A stretch of DNA of 64,000 nt from the NCBI RefSeq assembly GCF_031085175.1, contig NZ_JAVHUY010000015.1, forward strand, positions 124,001 through 188,000, written 5' to 3'. The position numbers were made by a program, and so were the translations under genes. Numbering within the stretch: position 1 is the first letter of the stretch; each line of letters starts with the position of its first letter. Below the pieces are notes generated by a model that worked only from the letters and a program-made list of their open reading frames with translations, searched no databases and was not told the origin of the DNA. Source of the stretch: Phytohabitans maris (GTDB taxonomy: Bacteria > Actinomycetota > Actinomycetes > Mycobacteriales > Micromonosporaceae). This document shows, one piece after another, positions 23,708-32,045 of the stretch.

Positions 23708-24676
23708 TCAGTACGAGGAGTTGGATCCGCCGGAGGAGGTCGACTCCTTCTTCGCCTTGCCGCCCCCGGCGGTGATCGCGAACCACTGGTCCTTCACCCC
23801 GTGCCCGGCGATCTGGCCGAGGCTCAGGTCCTTGTGGAAGTAGTACAGCGGCCAGCCCTTGAGCGTGAGCTGCTTGCTGCCGTCCGGCCGGGTGACGACG
23901 CCGACCAGGTCCTCGTCGATCCCGTCGCCGACCTGCACGCCGTTCGGGGCGAGCACGGGCTGCCAGGTCTTGAGGCAGTCGCCGACGCACGCGGTACGCG
24001 GCGGGTTGTTGTCGTCCTTCTCGAACCGGTAGATCGTGCGCCCCTTCGCGTTCACCACGATGGCAGGGGCGAGGCCGTCGACCTCGGCGACCCGCAGCAC
24101 CTGCGGCTTCTTGGCCGGCGCCGGCTCGTCGGAGATCTTCTCCGCGCGGCCGCCCGACGGTGAGATCGCGAACCACGCGCCGCCGGTGCCGTGCCCCGCC
24201 GTCTGGCCGAGGCTGAGGTCCTTGTGGAAGTAGTACATCGGCCAGCCGTTGAGCGTGAGCTGCAGGTTGCCGTCCGGGCGCTCGACGCTGCCGACCAGGT
24301 CCTCCTCGATGCCCGCGTCCACCTCGACGCCGTTCGGGGCGAGCACCGGCTGCCAGGTCTTCAGGCACTCCTCCACGCACGTGGTGGTCGGCGGGTCGTT
24401 CGAGTCGCGGTCGAAGCGGTAGATCGTGCGGCCCTTGCCGTTGACCAGCAGCGGGTCGAAGCCGTCGAGCTGGGCGATCTTCAGCACCTGCGGCGTACCC
24501 GTGGCCGGCGGCGCCTCGGCCCCCGCGGCGGCACCCGACTCGGGCGAGGCGGCCGGCGTGGGCTCGGCGGGGGCCTGGAAGACCGGCTCGGCCTTCGGCG
24601 CGGACAGGGCGCAGGCGGAGAGGCTGGCGGCGGCGAGCGCACCGCCGAGCGCGGCGAGGAAGCGGTGGGTTCTCAT
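23708..24676 (-). CDS. Lipoprotein with two secreted-repeat (PF03640-type) domains
   Basis: 322 residues. The signal ends in a lipobox (LSAC, cysteine near 22), followed by an Ala/Pro linker. Two homologous halves of about 115 residues each follow. Each has a GKGRTIYRF(D/E) start, a CxxxCLKTWQPVLAPNG cysteine pair, a RPDGxxQLTLxGWPxYYFHKDL core and an AGHG/WFAI end. This is the SCO0930-like, repeat-of-unknown-function lipoprotein family, with no known enzymatic role. Some relatives are linked to redox or electron-transfer gene sets. It is divergent from the DUF1996/ECF cluster (100-bp gap). Confidence 0.85.
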   Translation of the reverse strand: MRTHRFLAALGGALAAASLSACALSAPKAEPVFQAPAEPTPAASPESGAAAGAEAPPATGTPQVLKIAQLDGFDPLLVNGKGRTIYRFDRDSNDPPTTTCVEECLKTWQPVLAPNGVEVDAGIEEDLVGSVERPDGNLQLTLNGWPMYYFHKDLSLGQTAGHGTGGAWFAISPSGGRAEKISDEPAPAKKPQVLRVAEVDGLAPAIVVNAKGRTIYRFEKDDNNPPRTACVGDCLKTWQPVLAPNGVQVGDGIDEDLVGVVTRPDGSKQLTLKGWPLYYFHKDLSLGQIAGHGVKDQWFAITAGGGKAKKESTSSGGSNSSY

Positions 24677-24776
24677 TGGACTGTCTCCTCAGCGAGATAC
24701 GACGGCATTGCGGTCGATCGCCGCGCCTGGCATAGTCAGCAGGAGCGACTGGGATTGTGTGCTGCGGCGTTGTGAG

Positions 24777-25805
24777 ATGGCAGGAGCGCAGCGGCATTTC
24801 CCGGGCACAGCTCATTTCGGTGAGGCTGTCGCCGGGGCGGTGATTCAGTTGGTCGGCTCCAATACGACCGGTGGAGCCACGTGGTTCACCCGCTTTTCCT
24901 CCGGCCGTTTCTTCTTGCTGATCGTCGGTGTGGAGCTGGCGCTCGCGGCGGCGGCCATCTCCGTTCCACTGTGGACTTCCGCGCCGCCGCGCGCCGGGTA
25001 CGTGGAGATCTCGGCGGTGCCGCCCGCGCCGGCGGACCCGGCGACCCGGGCGTACACGTGGTCCTGCGGGCGCAACGAGGAGGGCCACCGCAATACGGCC
25101 AACCTCGTGGTCGTGCCGGGCGTGCCCGGCCCGCCGCACCACGTCCACGAGTACGTGGGCAACCTTTCGACCGATGTGGACTCCACCGACGCCAGCCTCG
25201 CCGCGGCGACCACGAGCTGCCCCAACGGCGACCTGTCCACGTACTACTGGCCGGTGCTGCGCACCGGGGCGCGGGCGGGGGAGAGCCGGCACGGCGAGAT
25301 CGTGGGGCCGGTGGCGGTGACGCTCACCGCGTACGGCAACCCGGTCTCCCCGGTCGTCGCGATGCCGCCGCTGCTGCGCGGCACGGTCGGCGACGCCAAC
25401 ACCGCCACCACGCCGATCGGGCAGGCCACCCGCTCCTGGACCTGCTCGGGTACGCCGGAGCGGCGCACCGACCGCTACCCGCTCTGCCCGCCCGGCGACC
25501 GGGTGGTGCGGGTCTTCGACTTCCCGAGCTGCTGGGACGGGCGCCGGGCCGACAGCCTCAACCACCGCGCCCACCTGACGTTCCCGGCGGCGAACGGGTC
25601 GTGCCCGGCCGCCACGTTCGCCGTACCCCGGCTGCGGCTCACCGTGGAGTACCCGCGGCCGGACGGTGACCGGTTCGCGATCGACGCGTTCCCGCCGCAG
25701 CGCAACGCCCCGCAGACCGACCACGCGTTCTTCGTCAACCTCATGCCCGAGCAGCTCATGGCCCGGGTGGTGGGCTGCCTCAACACCGGCGCGGAATGCG
25801 CGTGA
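24777..25805 (+). CDS. DUF1996 domain secreted or membrane-anchored protein
   Basis: About 342 residues from ATG 24777, or 321 from GTG 24840, which places the hydrophobic segment FFLLIVGVELALAAAA closer to the N-terminus; neither start has a strong ribosome site. The outer domain has the DUF1996 pattern: PHHVHEYVGN, SCPNGDLSTYYWPVL, FPSCWDG followed by LNHRAHLTFP, and FFVNLMPEQL. Conserved His, Cys and Trp residues suggest a copper- or glycan-related extracellular role, but function is unknown. It lies 60 bp upstream of the ECF sigma gene in the same direction. Confidence 0.82.
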   Translation: MAGAQRHFPGTAHFGEAVAGAVIQLVGSNTTGGATWFTRFSSGRFFLLIVGVELALAAAAISVPLWTSAPPRAGYVEISAVPPAPADPATRAYTWSCGRNEEGHRNTANLVVVPGVPGPPHHVHEYVGNLSTDVDSTDASLAAATTSCPNGDLSTYYWPVLRTGARAGESRHGEIVGPVAVTLTAYGNPVSPVVAMPPLLRGTVGDANTATTPIGQATRSWTCSGTPERRTDRYPLCPPGDRVVRVFDFPSCWDGRRADSLNHRAHLTFPAANGSCPAATFAVPRLRLTVEYPRPDGDRFAIDAFPPQRNAPQTDHAFFVNLMPEQLMARVVGCLNTGAECA

Positions 25806-25865
25806 ACCGGAGTGCCGCGGGATCCGTAGTGGTGATGACTCTCCGACTGAAGGGCGGGACGGCGG

Positions 25866-26405
25866 ATGGCGAGGCGACGGCCACCGACTTCCAGCGACGA
25901 GGCGCTGGTCCGGTCGCTCTACGAGCAACACGGTGCGGCTATCCTCGCGTACGTCACCCGCATCACCGGTGACCGCGCGCTGGCGGAGGACGTGCTCCAG
26001 GAGACCCTCATCCGGGCATGGCGGCACGCCGAGACCCTGTCCGAGCAGACCGGCTCGATCCGGGGCTGGATGTTCACCGTCGCCCGCAACGTCATGACCG
26101 ACCGGGCCCGCGCCCGGGCGATCCGGCCCATCGAGGTCGCCGAGACCGCCTCCACCGGCCCGGTGGAGCGGGACCACGCGGACCGCGTGGTCGACTCGAT
26201 GGTGGCCCTGGAGGCGCTGGAGCATCTCTCCGAAGAGCACCGCCGCGTCCTCGTGGAGATCTACTTCCAGGGACGTAGCGTCGCCGAGACCGCCGAGCAC
26301 CTCGGCATCCCGGCCGGAACGGTTAAGTCCCGTTCCCACAACGCGTTGAAGAACCTGCGACAGCTGCTGGTCGGGCGCTCCGCCGCCCTGAAAGGGGCGG
26401 CATGA
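25866..26405 (+). CDS. ECF RNA polymerase sigma factor
   Basis: 179 residues. Region 2 is at about 15-85 (LYEQHGAAILAYVTRITGD; LAEDVLQETLIRAWRH; FTVARNVMTDRARAR) and region 4 at about 115-170 (LSEEHRRVLVEIYFQGRSVAETAEHLGIPAGTVKSR), the SigK/SigL-like pattern. ATG 25866 lies 5 bp after a GGCGG site. The stop overlaps the anti-sigma start in ATGA, so the two are translationally coupled. It may direct the DUF1996 gene and the divergent lipoprotein, by location only. Confidence 0.93.
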   Translation: MARRRPPTSSDEALVRSLYEQHGAAILAYVTRITGDRALAEDVLQETLIRAWRHAETLSEQTGSIRGWMFTVARNVMTDRARARAIRPIEVAETASTGPVERDHADRVVDSMVALEALEHLSEEHRRVLVEIYFQGRSVAETAEHLGIPAGTVKSRSHNALKNLRQLLVGRSAALKGAA

Positions 26406-27115
26406 TGAGTGCCGAGGCGCATGACGCGCAGATGCTCGGCGCCTACGTCCTGGAGACGCTGGACCCCGACGAGCGGCGTGGTGTCGATGCCCACCTGGCC
26501 GAGTGCGAGATCTGCCGGGCCGAAGTGGTGGAGCTTGAGGCGGTGAAGGACGTGCTCGAGGACATCCCGCCGGAGGCTCTGCTGCACGGCCCGCCCGACG
26601 CCGACCTGGTGCTGCAGCGCGCGCTGCGCCAGGTCCGCGAGGAGGTCGCCGGCGCCACCCGCCGCCGCTGGGTGCCGGCCGTGGCCGCCGCCGCCGTGCT
26701 GCTGGCCGGCGTGCTGGGCGCCGGCGTCGCGCTGGGCCGCGGCACCGCGCCGGAGCAGGTGGCGCAGGTGCCGCCGACCGCGGCGCCGACCGCCTCGCCC
26801 CTGCCGCCCGGCACCCGCGTGGGCAGCACGGTGGATGCGTCGACCGGCGTCCGGATGACCGCCCGCGTGGCACCGGCGGCCGGCTGGGTCCGGCTCAACG
26901 CCGCGGTCACCGGCATCCCCGCCGGCGAAAACTGCCGCCTGATCGTGGTCGGCAGGGGCGGCGAGCGGGAGATCGCGGGCGGCTGGATCGTCTCCGAGCA
27001 GGGCGAGCAGAACGGCACCAACCTGGACGGCAGCGCCGCGGTCCCGGTCGACGACGTGGCCGCGATCGAGGTCCAGAACACCGCCGGCAAGACGTTCGTG
27101 CGGCTGGACCTCTGA
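26402..27115 (+). CDS. Membrane anti-sigma factor
   Basis: 237 residues. The cytoplasmic N-terminal zinc anti-sigma domain has His31-x3-Cys35-x2-Cys38 (DAHLAECEIC). A single membrane helix follows (about 92-112, VPAVAAAAVLLAGVLGAGVAL), then a Pro/Thr linker and an extracytoplasmic beta-rich domain (GVRMTARVAPAAGWVRLNAA) of the common actinobacterial anti-sigma C-terminal type. It should hold the ECF sigma factor encoded just upstream at the membrane until an envelope signal triggers release. A family A palindrome follows the stop. Confidence 0.92.
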   Translation: MMSAEAHDAQMLGAYVLETLDPDERRGVDAHLAECEICRAEVVELEAVKDVLEDIPPEALLHGPPDADLVLQRALRQVREEVAGATRRRWVPAVAAAAVLLAGVLGAGVALGRGTAPEQVAQVPPTAAPTASPLPPGTRVGSTVDASTGVRMTARVAPAAGWVRLNAAVTGIPAGENCRLIVVGRGGEREIAGGWIVSEQGEQNGTNLDGSAAVPVDDVAAIEVQNTAGKTFVRLDL

Positions 27116-27125
27116 GGCCCGGGGG

Positions 27126-27180
27126 GTGAATCGAAGCTCCTCGCACGCCGTTCCACCGACGTGCGGGGAGCTTCGATCAC
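27126..27180. terminator. Palindromic repeat, family A copy 2
   Basis: The outer arms TCGAAGCTCC (27131-27140) / GGAGCTTCGA (27167-27176) match copies at 5165 and 63035. The inner stem is different (CGCACG 27142-27147 with CGTGCG 27160-27165). It lies exactly between convergent genes, and the stop codon of the VOC gene is the terminal TGA of the repeat. Confidence 0.72.
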
Positions 27181-27554
27181 GCGGGCTCGGTCCAGAGGCA
27201 GAAGGGGTGGCCGGCCGGGTCGAGGTGGACCCGGACGTCCGCCTGCGGCTGGAAGCCGGCCAGCGTCGCGCCGCAGGCCGCCGCGTGCGCGCAGCCGGCC
27301 GCCAGGTCGTCGACGTGGATGTCGAGGTGGAGCATCATCTGCTGGTCGCCGGGGCCGTGCGGCCACACCGGCGGCTCGTAGCCGGCCTCGGTCTGAAACG
27401 ACAGCCCGGTCCCGCCGCCCGGCGGGACCAGCCGGACCCAGTCCGGCTCGTCCTGCTCGCGGCGCCAGCCCAGCAGCCGCTCGTAGAAGGCGGCGAGGCT
27501 CCGCGCGTCCGGGGCGCCGAGCACGACCCCGGAGATCTCCATCGGTGGGCTCAT
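27177..27554 (-). CDS. VOC-superfamily protein
   Basis: 125 residues with two beta-alpha-beta-beta-beta units: VVLGAPDARSLAAFYERLLGW at the start, GDQQMMLHLDIHVDDL in the middle and AGHPFCLW at the end. These proteins include bleomycin-type resistance and dioxygenase-like members; metal ligands are incomplete, so enzymatic activity is uncertain. The stop codon lies in the family A repeat and no close partner gene is present. Confidence 0.85.
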   Translation of the reverse strand: MSPPMEISGVVLGAPDARSLAAFYERLLGWRREQDEPDWVRLVPPGGGTGLSFQTEAGYEPPVWPHGPGDQQMMLHLDIHVDDLAAGCAHAAACGATLAGFQPQADVRVHLDPAGHPFCLWTEPA

Positions 27555-27734
27555 GCCGCGACCCTAGAACGGACCACCGACACCTCCGGTGCCGTACCCG
27601 AGGAGCCGGCCCGGGTGCGGACCGCGAGGGGGTAACGGGACATGGCCAGACATCGACCGGGGCGTGCGGTCTCCAAATCTTGGTACACGGGCCGGAGCGC
27701 GCTCGCCACTCACGGTCACCGATTCTTAGTTAAA

Positions 27735-27764
27735 ACTTTCCTCTCGGTAACGTTCCACCGAACG
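27735..27764 (+). promoter_or_regulatory. AT-rich region with inverted repeat before the VWA fusion gene
   Basis: CGTTC-CACC-GAACG (27751-27764) is a perfect 5-bp inverted repeat following a locally AT-rich stretch (TTAGTTAAAACTTTCC, 27726-27741). Its position 30-70 bp before the start suits a promoter with an operator. Confidence 0.4.
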
Positions 27765-27795
27765 GACGTGGCAATGGGCCGTTCGGCTCAGCAGG

Positions 27796-29550
27796 ATGGA
27801 GCGCGTGCCTGGCCGTCATCGCATGCGAGAACGTATCCCCGCGGCGGGCGCCATCGCGGCGGCGGTGGCGCTCATTGTCGTCGTGGGTGGGTCCTACTTC
27901 GGATACCGGGAGCTTTCCGGCGACAAATGCAGCGGGCAGGTGAAGCTGACCGTCGCCGCGCCACCGGAGCTCGCGGACGACGTCCGCACCGCCGCCGATG
28001 CCTGGGTCGCCGAGGGCGCCTCCGCCAACGGCGTGTGCGTGGGCGTGGAGGTGAGCGACACCAACCCGGTCGACCTGGCCGCCGCGCTCGCCGCCAAGCA
28101 CGGCGTCGCACTGACCGGCGTGGGCGGGGCGAGCGGCAGCACCACGATCCCGGACGTCTGGATCTCCGACTCCTCGATCTGGCTGCACCGGCTCCGGGCG
28201 GCGGCCCCCGGGTTCACGCCCACCGACGGCGCGTCGGTCGCGCTCAGCCCGGTGGTGCTGGCGATCCCCGAGCCGATCGCGAAGGGCCTCGGCTGGCCGG
28301 AGAAGAAGCCCGGCCTCTCCGCCCTGCTCCAGCAGATCCTCGGCGGCAGCGGGCTGCGTGCCGGCATCGTCGAGCCGACCCGCGACGCGGCCGGGATGGC
28401 CGGCCTGCTCGCGCTCGCCGCGGCCGCGCGCCAGAGCGGCGGCGACGCCCAGCAGACCCAGACCGCGGCGCTCCGGCTGCTCGCCGCCGGCCGCTCCGCG
28501 GTGAGCGAGGACCTGACCGCGAAGTTCCCGCAAGCCACCGACCAGGCCTCGCTCACCTCCGGGCTGAGCGTCGCGGCACTGTCCGAAGAGGACGTGATCC
28601 GCTACAACGCGAAGAAGCCGCCGGTACCCCTGGCCGCCATCTACCTCGACCCGGCGCCGCTTCCGCTGGACTACCCGTACGCGGTGATGCCCGGCACCGA
28701 CCCGGACAAGGCCGCGGCGGCCGACTCGCTGCACAAGGCCCTCAACGCCGCCACGTTCCGGGACCGGCTCGGCGCGCTGGGCCTGCGCTCCCCGGACGGC
28801 GCCGGCGGCAGCGGCTTCTCGGTGCCCTCCGGCGGTCCCGCCAAGACCGCGGCGCCGGCCGCGGCGGGCAAGGGCGGGGCGCCCGACACAGCGGTCGTCG
28901 ACACCGCGCTCTCCACCTGGACGGCGGTGACCGCGCCGGCCCGGATGCTCGCCGTCTTCGACATCTCCGGCACGATGCGCGGCCCGGTACCGACCGCCGG
29001 CGGCGCCACCCGCATGGAGGTCACCAAGGAGGCCGCCCGCCGGGGCCTGGCCCTCTTCGGCGACGACTGGGCGGTCGGCGTGTGGGTCTTCTCCACCAAC
29101 CTCGGCGGTGGGCGGGACTGGCGCGAGATCGCGCCGATCGGGCCGCTCTCCAGCACCCGCGCCGAGCTGCAGCAGAAGATCGCGGCGATCCAGCCGAAGC
29201 AGAACGGCGACACCGGCCTGTACGACACGCTCGCCGCCGCATACGAGACGGTGCAGGACGGGTGGCAGGCCGGCCGGGTCAACTCCGTGCTCATGCTGAC
29301 CGACGGCATCGGCAACGACGACCCCGACGGCGGCCTCTCGCTGCCGGCGCTGCTCAACCGGCTGGAGGAGCTCAAGGACCCGAAGCGGCCGATCCAGGTG
29401 ATCATCCTGGGCCTCGGCGACAAGGTGAGCCGGGGCGACCTCGACCAGATCACCAAGACGACCGGTGGCGGCGTGCTGATCGCCAAGGACCCGGCGCAGA
29501 TCGGCGACGCGTTCCTCAAGGGCATCTCGCTCCGCCCGACCGGCGGCTGA
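27796..29550 (+). CDS. Periplasmic-binding-protein and von Willebrand A fusion, membrane-anchored
   Basis: Up to 584 residues. ATG 27796 is used, but GTG 27805 or ATG 27823 are also possible. One N-terminal membrane helix (AAAVALIVVVGGSYFGY) precedes a solute-binding-like domain (about 50-340: VKLTVAAPPELADDV; IPDVWISDSSIWLHRL) and a C-terminal VWA domain (about 375-580) with a metal site DISGT near 389 (the canonical DxSxS has T for the last S) and MLTDGIGND. Related actinomycete proteins pair extracellular binding with protein-protein adhesion, but none is well characterised. A terminator follows at 29571. Confidence 0.85.
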   Translation: MERVPGRHRMRERIPAAGAIAAAVALIVVVGGSYFGYRELSGDKCSGQVKLTVAAPPELADDVRTAADAWVAEGASANGVCVGVEVSDTNPVDLAAALAAKHGVALTGVGGASGSTTIPDVWISDSSIWLHRLRAAAPGFTPTDGASVALSPVVLAIPEPIAKGLGWPEKKPGLSALLQQILGGSGLRAGIVEPTRDAAGMAGLLALAAAARQSGGDAQQTQTAALRLLAAGRSAVSEDLTAKFPQATDQASLTSGLSVAALSEEDVIRYNAKKPPVPLAAIYLDPAPLPLDYPYAVMPGTDPDKAAAADSLHKALNAATFRDRLGALGLRSPDGAGGSGFSVPSGGPAKTAAPAAAGKGGAPDTAVVDTALSTWTAVTAPARMLAVFDISGTMRGPVPTAGGATRMEVTKEAARRGLALFGDDWAVGVWVFSTNLGGGRDWREIAPIGPLSSTRAELQQKIAAIQPKQNGDTGLYDTLAAAYETVQDGWQAGRVNSVLMLTDGIGNDDPDGGLSLPALLNRLEELKDPKRPIQVIILGLGDKVSRGDLDQITKTTGGGVLIAKDPAQIGDAFLKGISLRPTGG

Positions 29551-29570
29551 GCCGAGGCCCACGTGGTGGT

Positions 29571-29597
29571 GCCCGGCGTCCTCTGTGGACGCCGGGC
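29571..29597 (+). terminator. Hairpin terminator after the VWA fusion gene
   Basis: GCCCGGCGTCC (29571-29581), loop TCTGT and the exact complement GGACGCCGGGC (29587-29597) form an 11-bp stem 20 bp after the stop, between convergent genes. No U-tract is present. Confidence 0.75.
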
Positions 29598-29681
29598 GCA
29601 CGCGTCGCCGGGAGGCTCAGTCAGGCCGGCTACCGAGAGCACCGTGGCCTGGTCGTGGCGGGTGCCGGCGGGACCTGGCCG

Positions 29682-30257
29682 CTAGGCGGGGACGGCGGCC
29701 TCGCGTACCGACCGCAGGGCGGCGCTCCAGGCCACGACCTGGTCGAGCATCACGCCGAGCTGCTGCTCCTGCATCGGCGACGGGGTGAGCACCGTGAAGT
29801 TCTCGAAGTCGGTGAACAGGCTCAGCGACACCTGGGCCCGTACGTCGGCGATCTGCAGCTCGCCCACGACCAGGCGCAGGTGCTCGACGGCCCGCGCGCC
29901 ACCGGCCCCGCCCCCGTACGACACGAAGCCGGCCGCCTTGTTGGTCCACTCGTTGTAGACGAAGTCGATCGCGTTCTTCAGCGCGCCGGAGGTCGAGTGG
30001 TTGTACTCGGGCGTGACGAAGATGTACCCGTCGAAGCTGTCGACGGTGCGCGCCCACTCCTGGGTGTGCGCGTGCGCGTAGACGCCGCGCGAGGCGGGGA
30101 CCTCCTCGTCCAGGTGCGGGAGGTTGAAGTCCTTGAGGTCGACCAGCTCGAACTCGGCGTCGGTGCGCTGGCTGGCGATCCCGTGCACCCAGCGGGCGAC
30201 GCTCTCCGCCTTGCGACCGGGGCGGGTGCTGCCGATGATGATGCCGATCTTGGTCAT
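29682..30257 (-). CDS. NADPH-dependent FMN reductase (flavodoxin-like)
   Basis: 191 residues with a flavodoxin-like fold: phosphate-binding IIIGSTRPGRKA at the N-terminus and the flavin-binding VTPEYNHSTSGALKNAIDF in the middle. Enzymes of this group reduce FMN, quinones or azo compounds with NAD(P)H. ATG 30257 has GAGG upstream and begins the family sequence. The gene is divergent from a MarR regulator with a perfect palindromic operator in the gap, so it is probably induced by a quinone-like or electrophilic compound (inference). Confidence 0.9.
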   Translation of the reverse strand: MTKIGIIIGSTRPGRKAESVARWVHGIASQRTDAEFELVDLKDFNLPHLDEEVPASRGVYAHAHTQEWARTVDSFDGYIFVTPEYNHSTSGALKNAIDFVYNEWTNKAAGFVSYGGGAGGARAVEHLRLVVGELQIADVRAQVSLSLFTDFENFTVLTPSPMQEQQLGVMLDQVVAWSAALRSVREAAVPA

Positions 30258-30313
30258 GTGCCTGTCCTCGATGTCGTCAGGTTGACGTGTCACCCGCACT
30301 CTACGCACACTGG

Positions 30314-30329
30314 GGTTGATGCATCAACC
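30314..30329. promoter_or_regulatory. 16-bp perfect palindromic operator between FMN reductase and MarR genes
   Basis: GGTTGATGCATCAACC is a perfect palindrome, 20 bp before the MarR start and in the 91-bp divergent gap. The size and position fit a MarR-family dimer site controlling both promoters. Confidence 0.75.
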
Positions 30330-30348
30330 GCCCCGTAGGATTGGTCAC

Positions 30349-30864
30349 ATGACCGGCACCGCCGAGTGGCTCGACGACCGAGAGCAGCGCACCTGGCAGG
30401 CGTTCCACGACATGCAGGTGCTGCTCTGGCGTCGGCTCGGCCACCACCTGGCCCGGGAGTCCGGCCTCTCCGAGCCCGACTACGCGGTGCTCACCGCGCT
30501 CGCCGCCGCACCCGGCGGCCGGATGCGCCCGTTCGAGATCAGCGTCGTCACCGACTTCGAAAAGAGCCGCCTGCACCACCACCTGACCCGGATGGTCGAG
30601 CGCGGCCTGGTCACCCGCGAGCCGTGCCTGGACGCCCCGCGCGGCGCCGAGATCGCCCTCACCGCGGCCGGCCGCGACGCCATCGAGAGCGCCGCGCCGC
30701 AGCGGGCCGAGCACGTGCGCCGGTGGCTGCTGCAGCAGCTCACCAAGGAGCAGCAGGACGCGCTCGCCGAGATCTCCGAGGCGGTGCTGGCCAACCTGCG
30801 GGCGGCCGGCCGCCCCAGCCTCGGCGGCCAGGACGAGGAGCCCTGCTCGCCGCCGTCGTGCTGA
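30349..30864 (+). CDS. MarR-family transcriptional regulator
   Basis: 171 residues with the MarR winged helix: LSEPDYAVLTALAAAPGGRM, FEISVVTDFEKSRLHHHLTRM and the wing DAPRGAEIALTAAGRDA. ATG 30349 was chosen over upstream in-frame codons because they lie inside the operator. The C-terminus ends in CSPPSC, so a thiol switch is conceivable. Divergent from an FMN reductase and followed 22 bp later by an OsmC gene, suggesting control of an oxidant or electrophile response. Confidence 0.9.
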   Translation: MTGTAEWLDDREQRTWQAFHDMQVLLWRRLGHHLARESGLSEPDYAVLTALAAAPGGRMRPFEISVVTDFEKSRLHHHLTRMVERGLVTREPCLDAPRGAEIALTAAGRDAIESAAPQRAEHVRRWLLQQLTKEQQDALAEISEAVLANLRAAGRPSLGGQDEEPCSPPSC

Positions 30865-30886
30865 CCCGCGCCCTTACCATCTGGCC

Positions 30887-31363
30887 ATGGGACGGACGCA
30901 CTCCTACGCGGTCGCCGTGCGGTGGACCGGCGACCGCGGCACCGGCACCAGCGGATACCGGGACTACGGCCGCGACCACGACGTGGAGACCGAGGGCCGG
31001 CCCGGCATCGCGGGCAGCTCCGACCCCGCGTTTCGCGGCGACAAGAGCCGCTGGAACCCCGAGCTGCTGCTCGTCGCCGCCCTCGCCGAGTGCCACATGC
31101 TGGCGTACCTGCACCACTGCGCGGTGGCCGGCGTCGTCGTCACCGGCTACACCGACAGCGCGCTCGGCACGATGGCGCAGGAGGGAAACGGCGGCCACTT
31201 CACCGAGGTCGTCCTCCGCCCGCGGGTCACGGTCGCGTCGCCCGGCATGGTCGACGCCGCGGTACGCCTGCACGCGGACGCCCACCGCGACTGCTTCATC
31301 GCCAGCTCGGTCAACTTTCCGGTGCGGCACGAGCCCGACGTCCAGGCCGAGCCGGTAAGGTAG
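30887..31363 (+). CDS. OsmC-family peroxide reductase
   Basis: 158 residues. The two catalytic thiols of OsmC/Ohr enzymes are present: Cys69 in ALAECHMLAYL and Cys136 in DAHRDCFIASS. An N-terminal beta region with RWNPELLLVAALAEC is characteristic. Such dimers reduce organic hydroperoxides. It lies just after the MarR gene in the same direction and is probably part of the same response. Confidence 0.92.
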   Translation: MGRTHSYAVAVRWTGDRGTGTSGYRDYGRDHDVETEGRPGIAGSSDPAFRGDKSRWNPELLLVAALAECHMLAYLHHCAVAGVVVTGYTDSALGTMAQEGNGGHFTEVVLRPRVTVASPGMVDAAVRLHADAHRDCFIASSVNFPVRHEPDVQAEPVR

Positions 31364-31369
31364 CCGGCC

Positions 31370-31804
31370 GTGCTGCTGGAGGCCATCGCGGACATCGCCA
31401 CCCACGAGGTGACGCTGGCACCCGGCGACCCGCACGCCGAGGCGGCCAACACCCACTGGCTCGACGCCCCGTCGGTCGAGCGCGCCCTCCTGACGGTGCG
31501 GGAGGTGGTCGCCGCCTTCGACGCGACGGTGGCCGCCCTCCGCGCCCGGGTCCACGGCCCCGCCGTCTTCTACGTCTGGCACGACGACCGTGCCGGCCAG
31601 CTCCGCTGCGGCGTCACCTCGCGCCCGCCGGCCGACCTCCCGTTCGGCGCGGACTACCGGCTGACCGGCGACCTCACCCAGATCGTCGCGGCCTACCTCC
31701 TGGCCGACCCGAAGTCGGCCGTCCCACCGGAGCTGGAGCTCACCGCCGACGACCCCGCGCCGGTCGACGACCCACCCCTGCTGGTCTGGACCCACTCCCT
31801 CTAG
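31370..31804 (+). CDS. Hypothetical protein downstream of OsmC
   Basis: 144 residues from GTG 31370, 6 bp after the OsmC stop, so it is probably co-transcribed. No domain is recognised. It is rich in acidic residues and has no membrane segment; an internal stretch (AVFYVWHDDRAGQLRCGVTS) looks like a beta hairpin of a folded domain. The end is followed by a 0.9-kb gene-free region. Confidence 0.65.
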   Translation: MLLEAIADIATHEVTLAPGDPHAEAANTHWLDAPSVERALLTVREVVAAFDATVAALRARVHGPAVFYVWHDDRAGQLRCGVTSRPPADLPFGADYRLTGDLTQIVAAYLLADPKSAVPPELELTADDPAPVDDPPLLVWTHSL

Positions 31805-31883
31805 ACATCGCTTCGGGGCGGGTCACGGCCCGAACGTTTCCTCAGCCAGATGTGCCCCGGTCCGCGCCAGCTGCGGACCGTTT

Positions 31884-31946
31884 GCGCGGGGTCCCCGGGG
31901 AAACGTGGAGCGCGGCGGAGCGTTTTCTTGGGGTGCATTCCCGCGG
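31884..31946 (-). repeat. 63-bp dispersed repeat, family C copy 2 (inverted)
   Basis: The reverse complement of 10860-10922 with only a few differences across 63 bp. Includes the core GGAAACGTGGAGCGC and TTTTCTTGGGG. Confidence 0.75.
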
Positions 31947-32045
31947 GCACCGCTGCGGCCGGCGGCTCGCTTGCGCTCGCCGGGATCCCCGGCCTCCGCT
32001 GCCGGCTCCGCACGGGGTTTGCGCGCGCTGTCCGCCGGACCCGAG

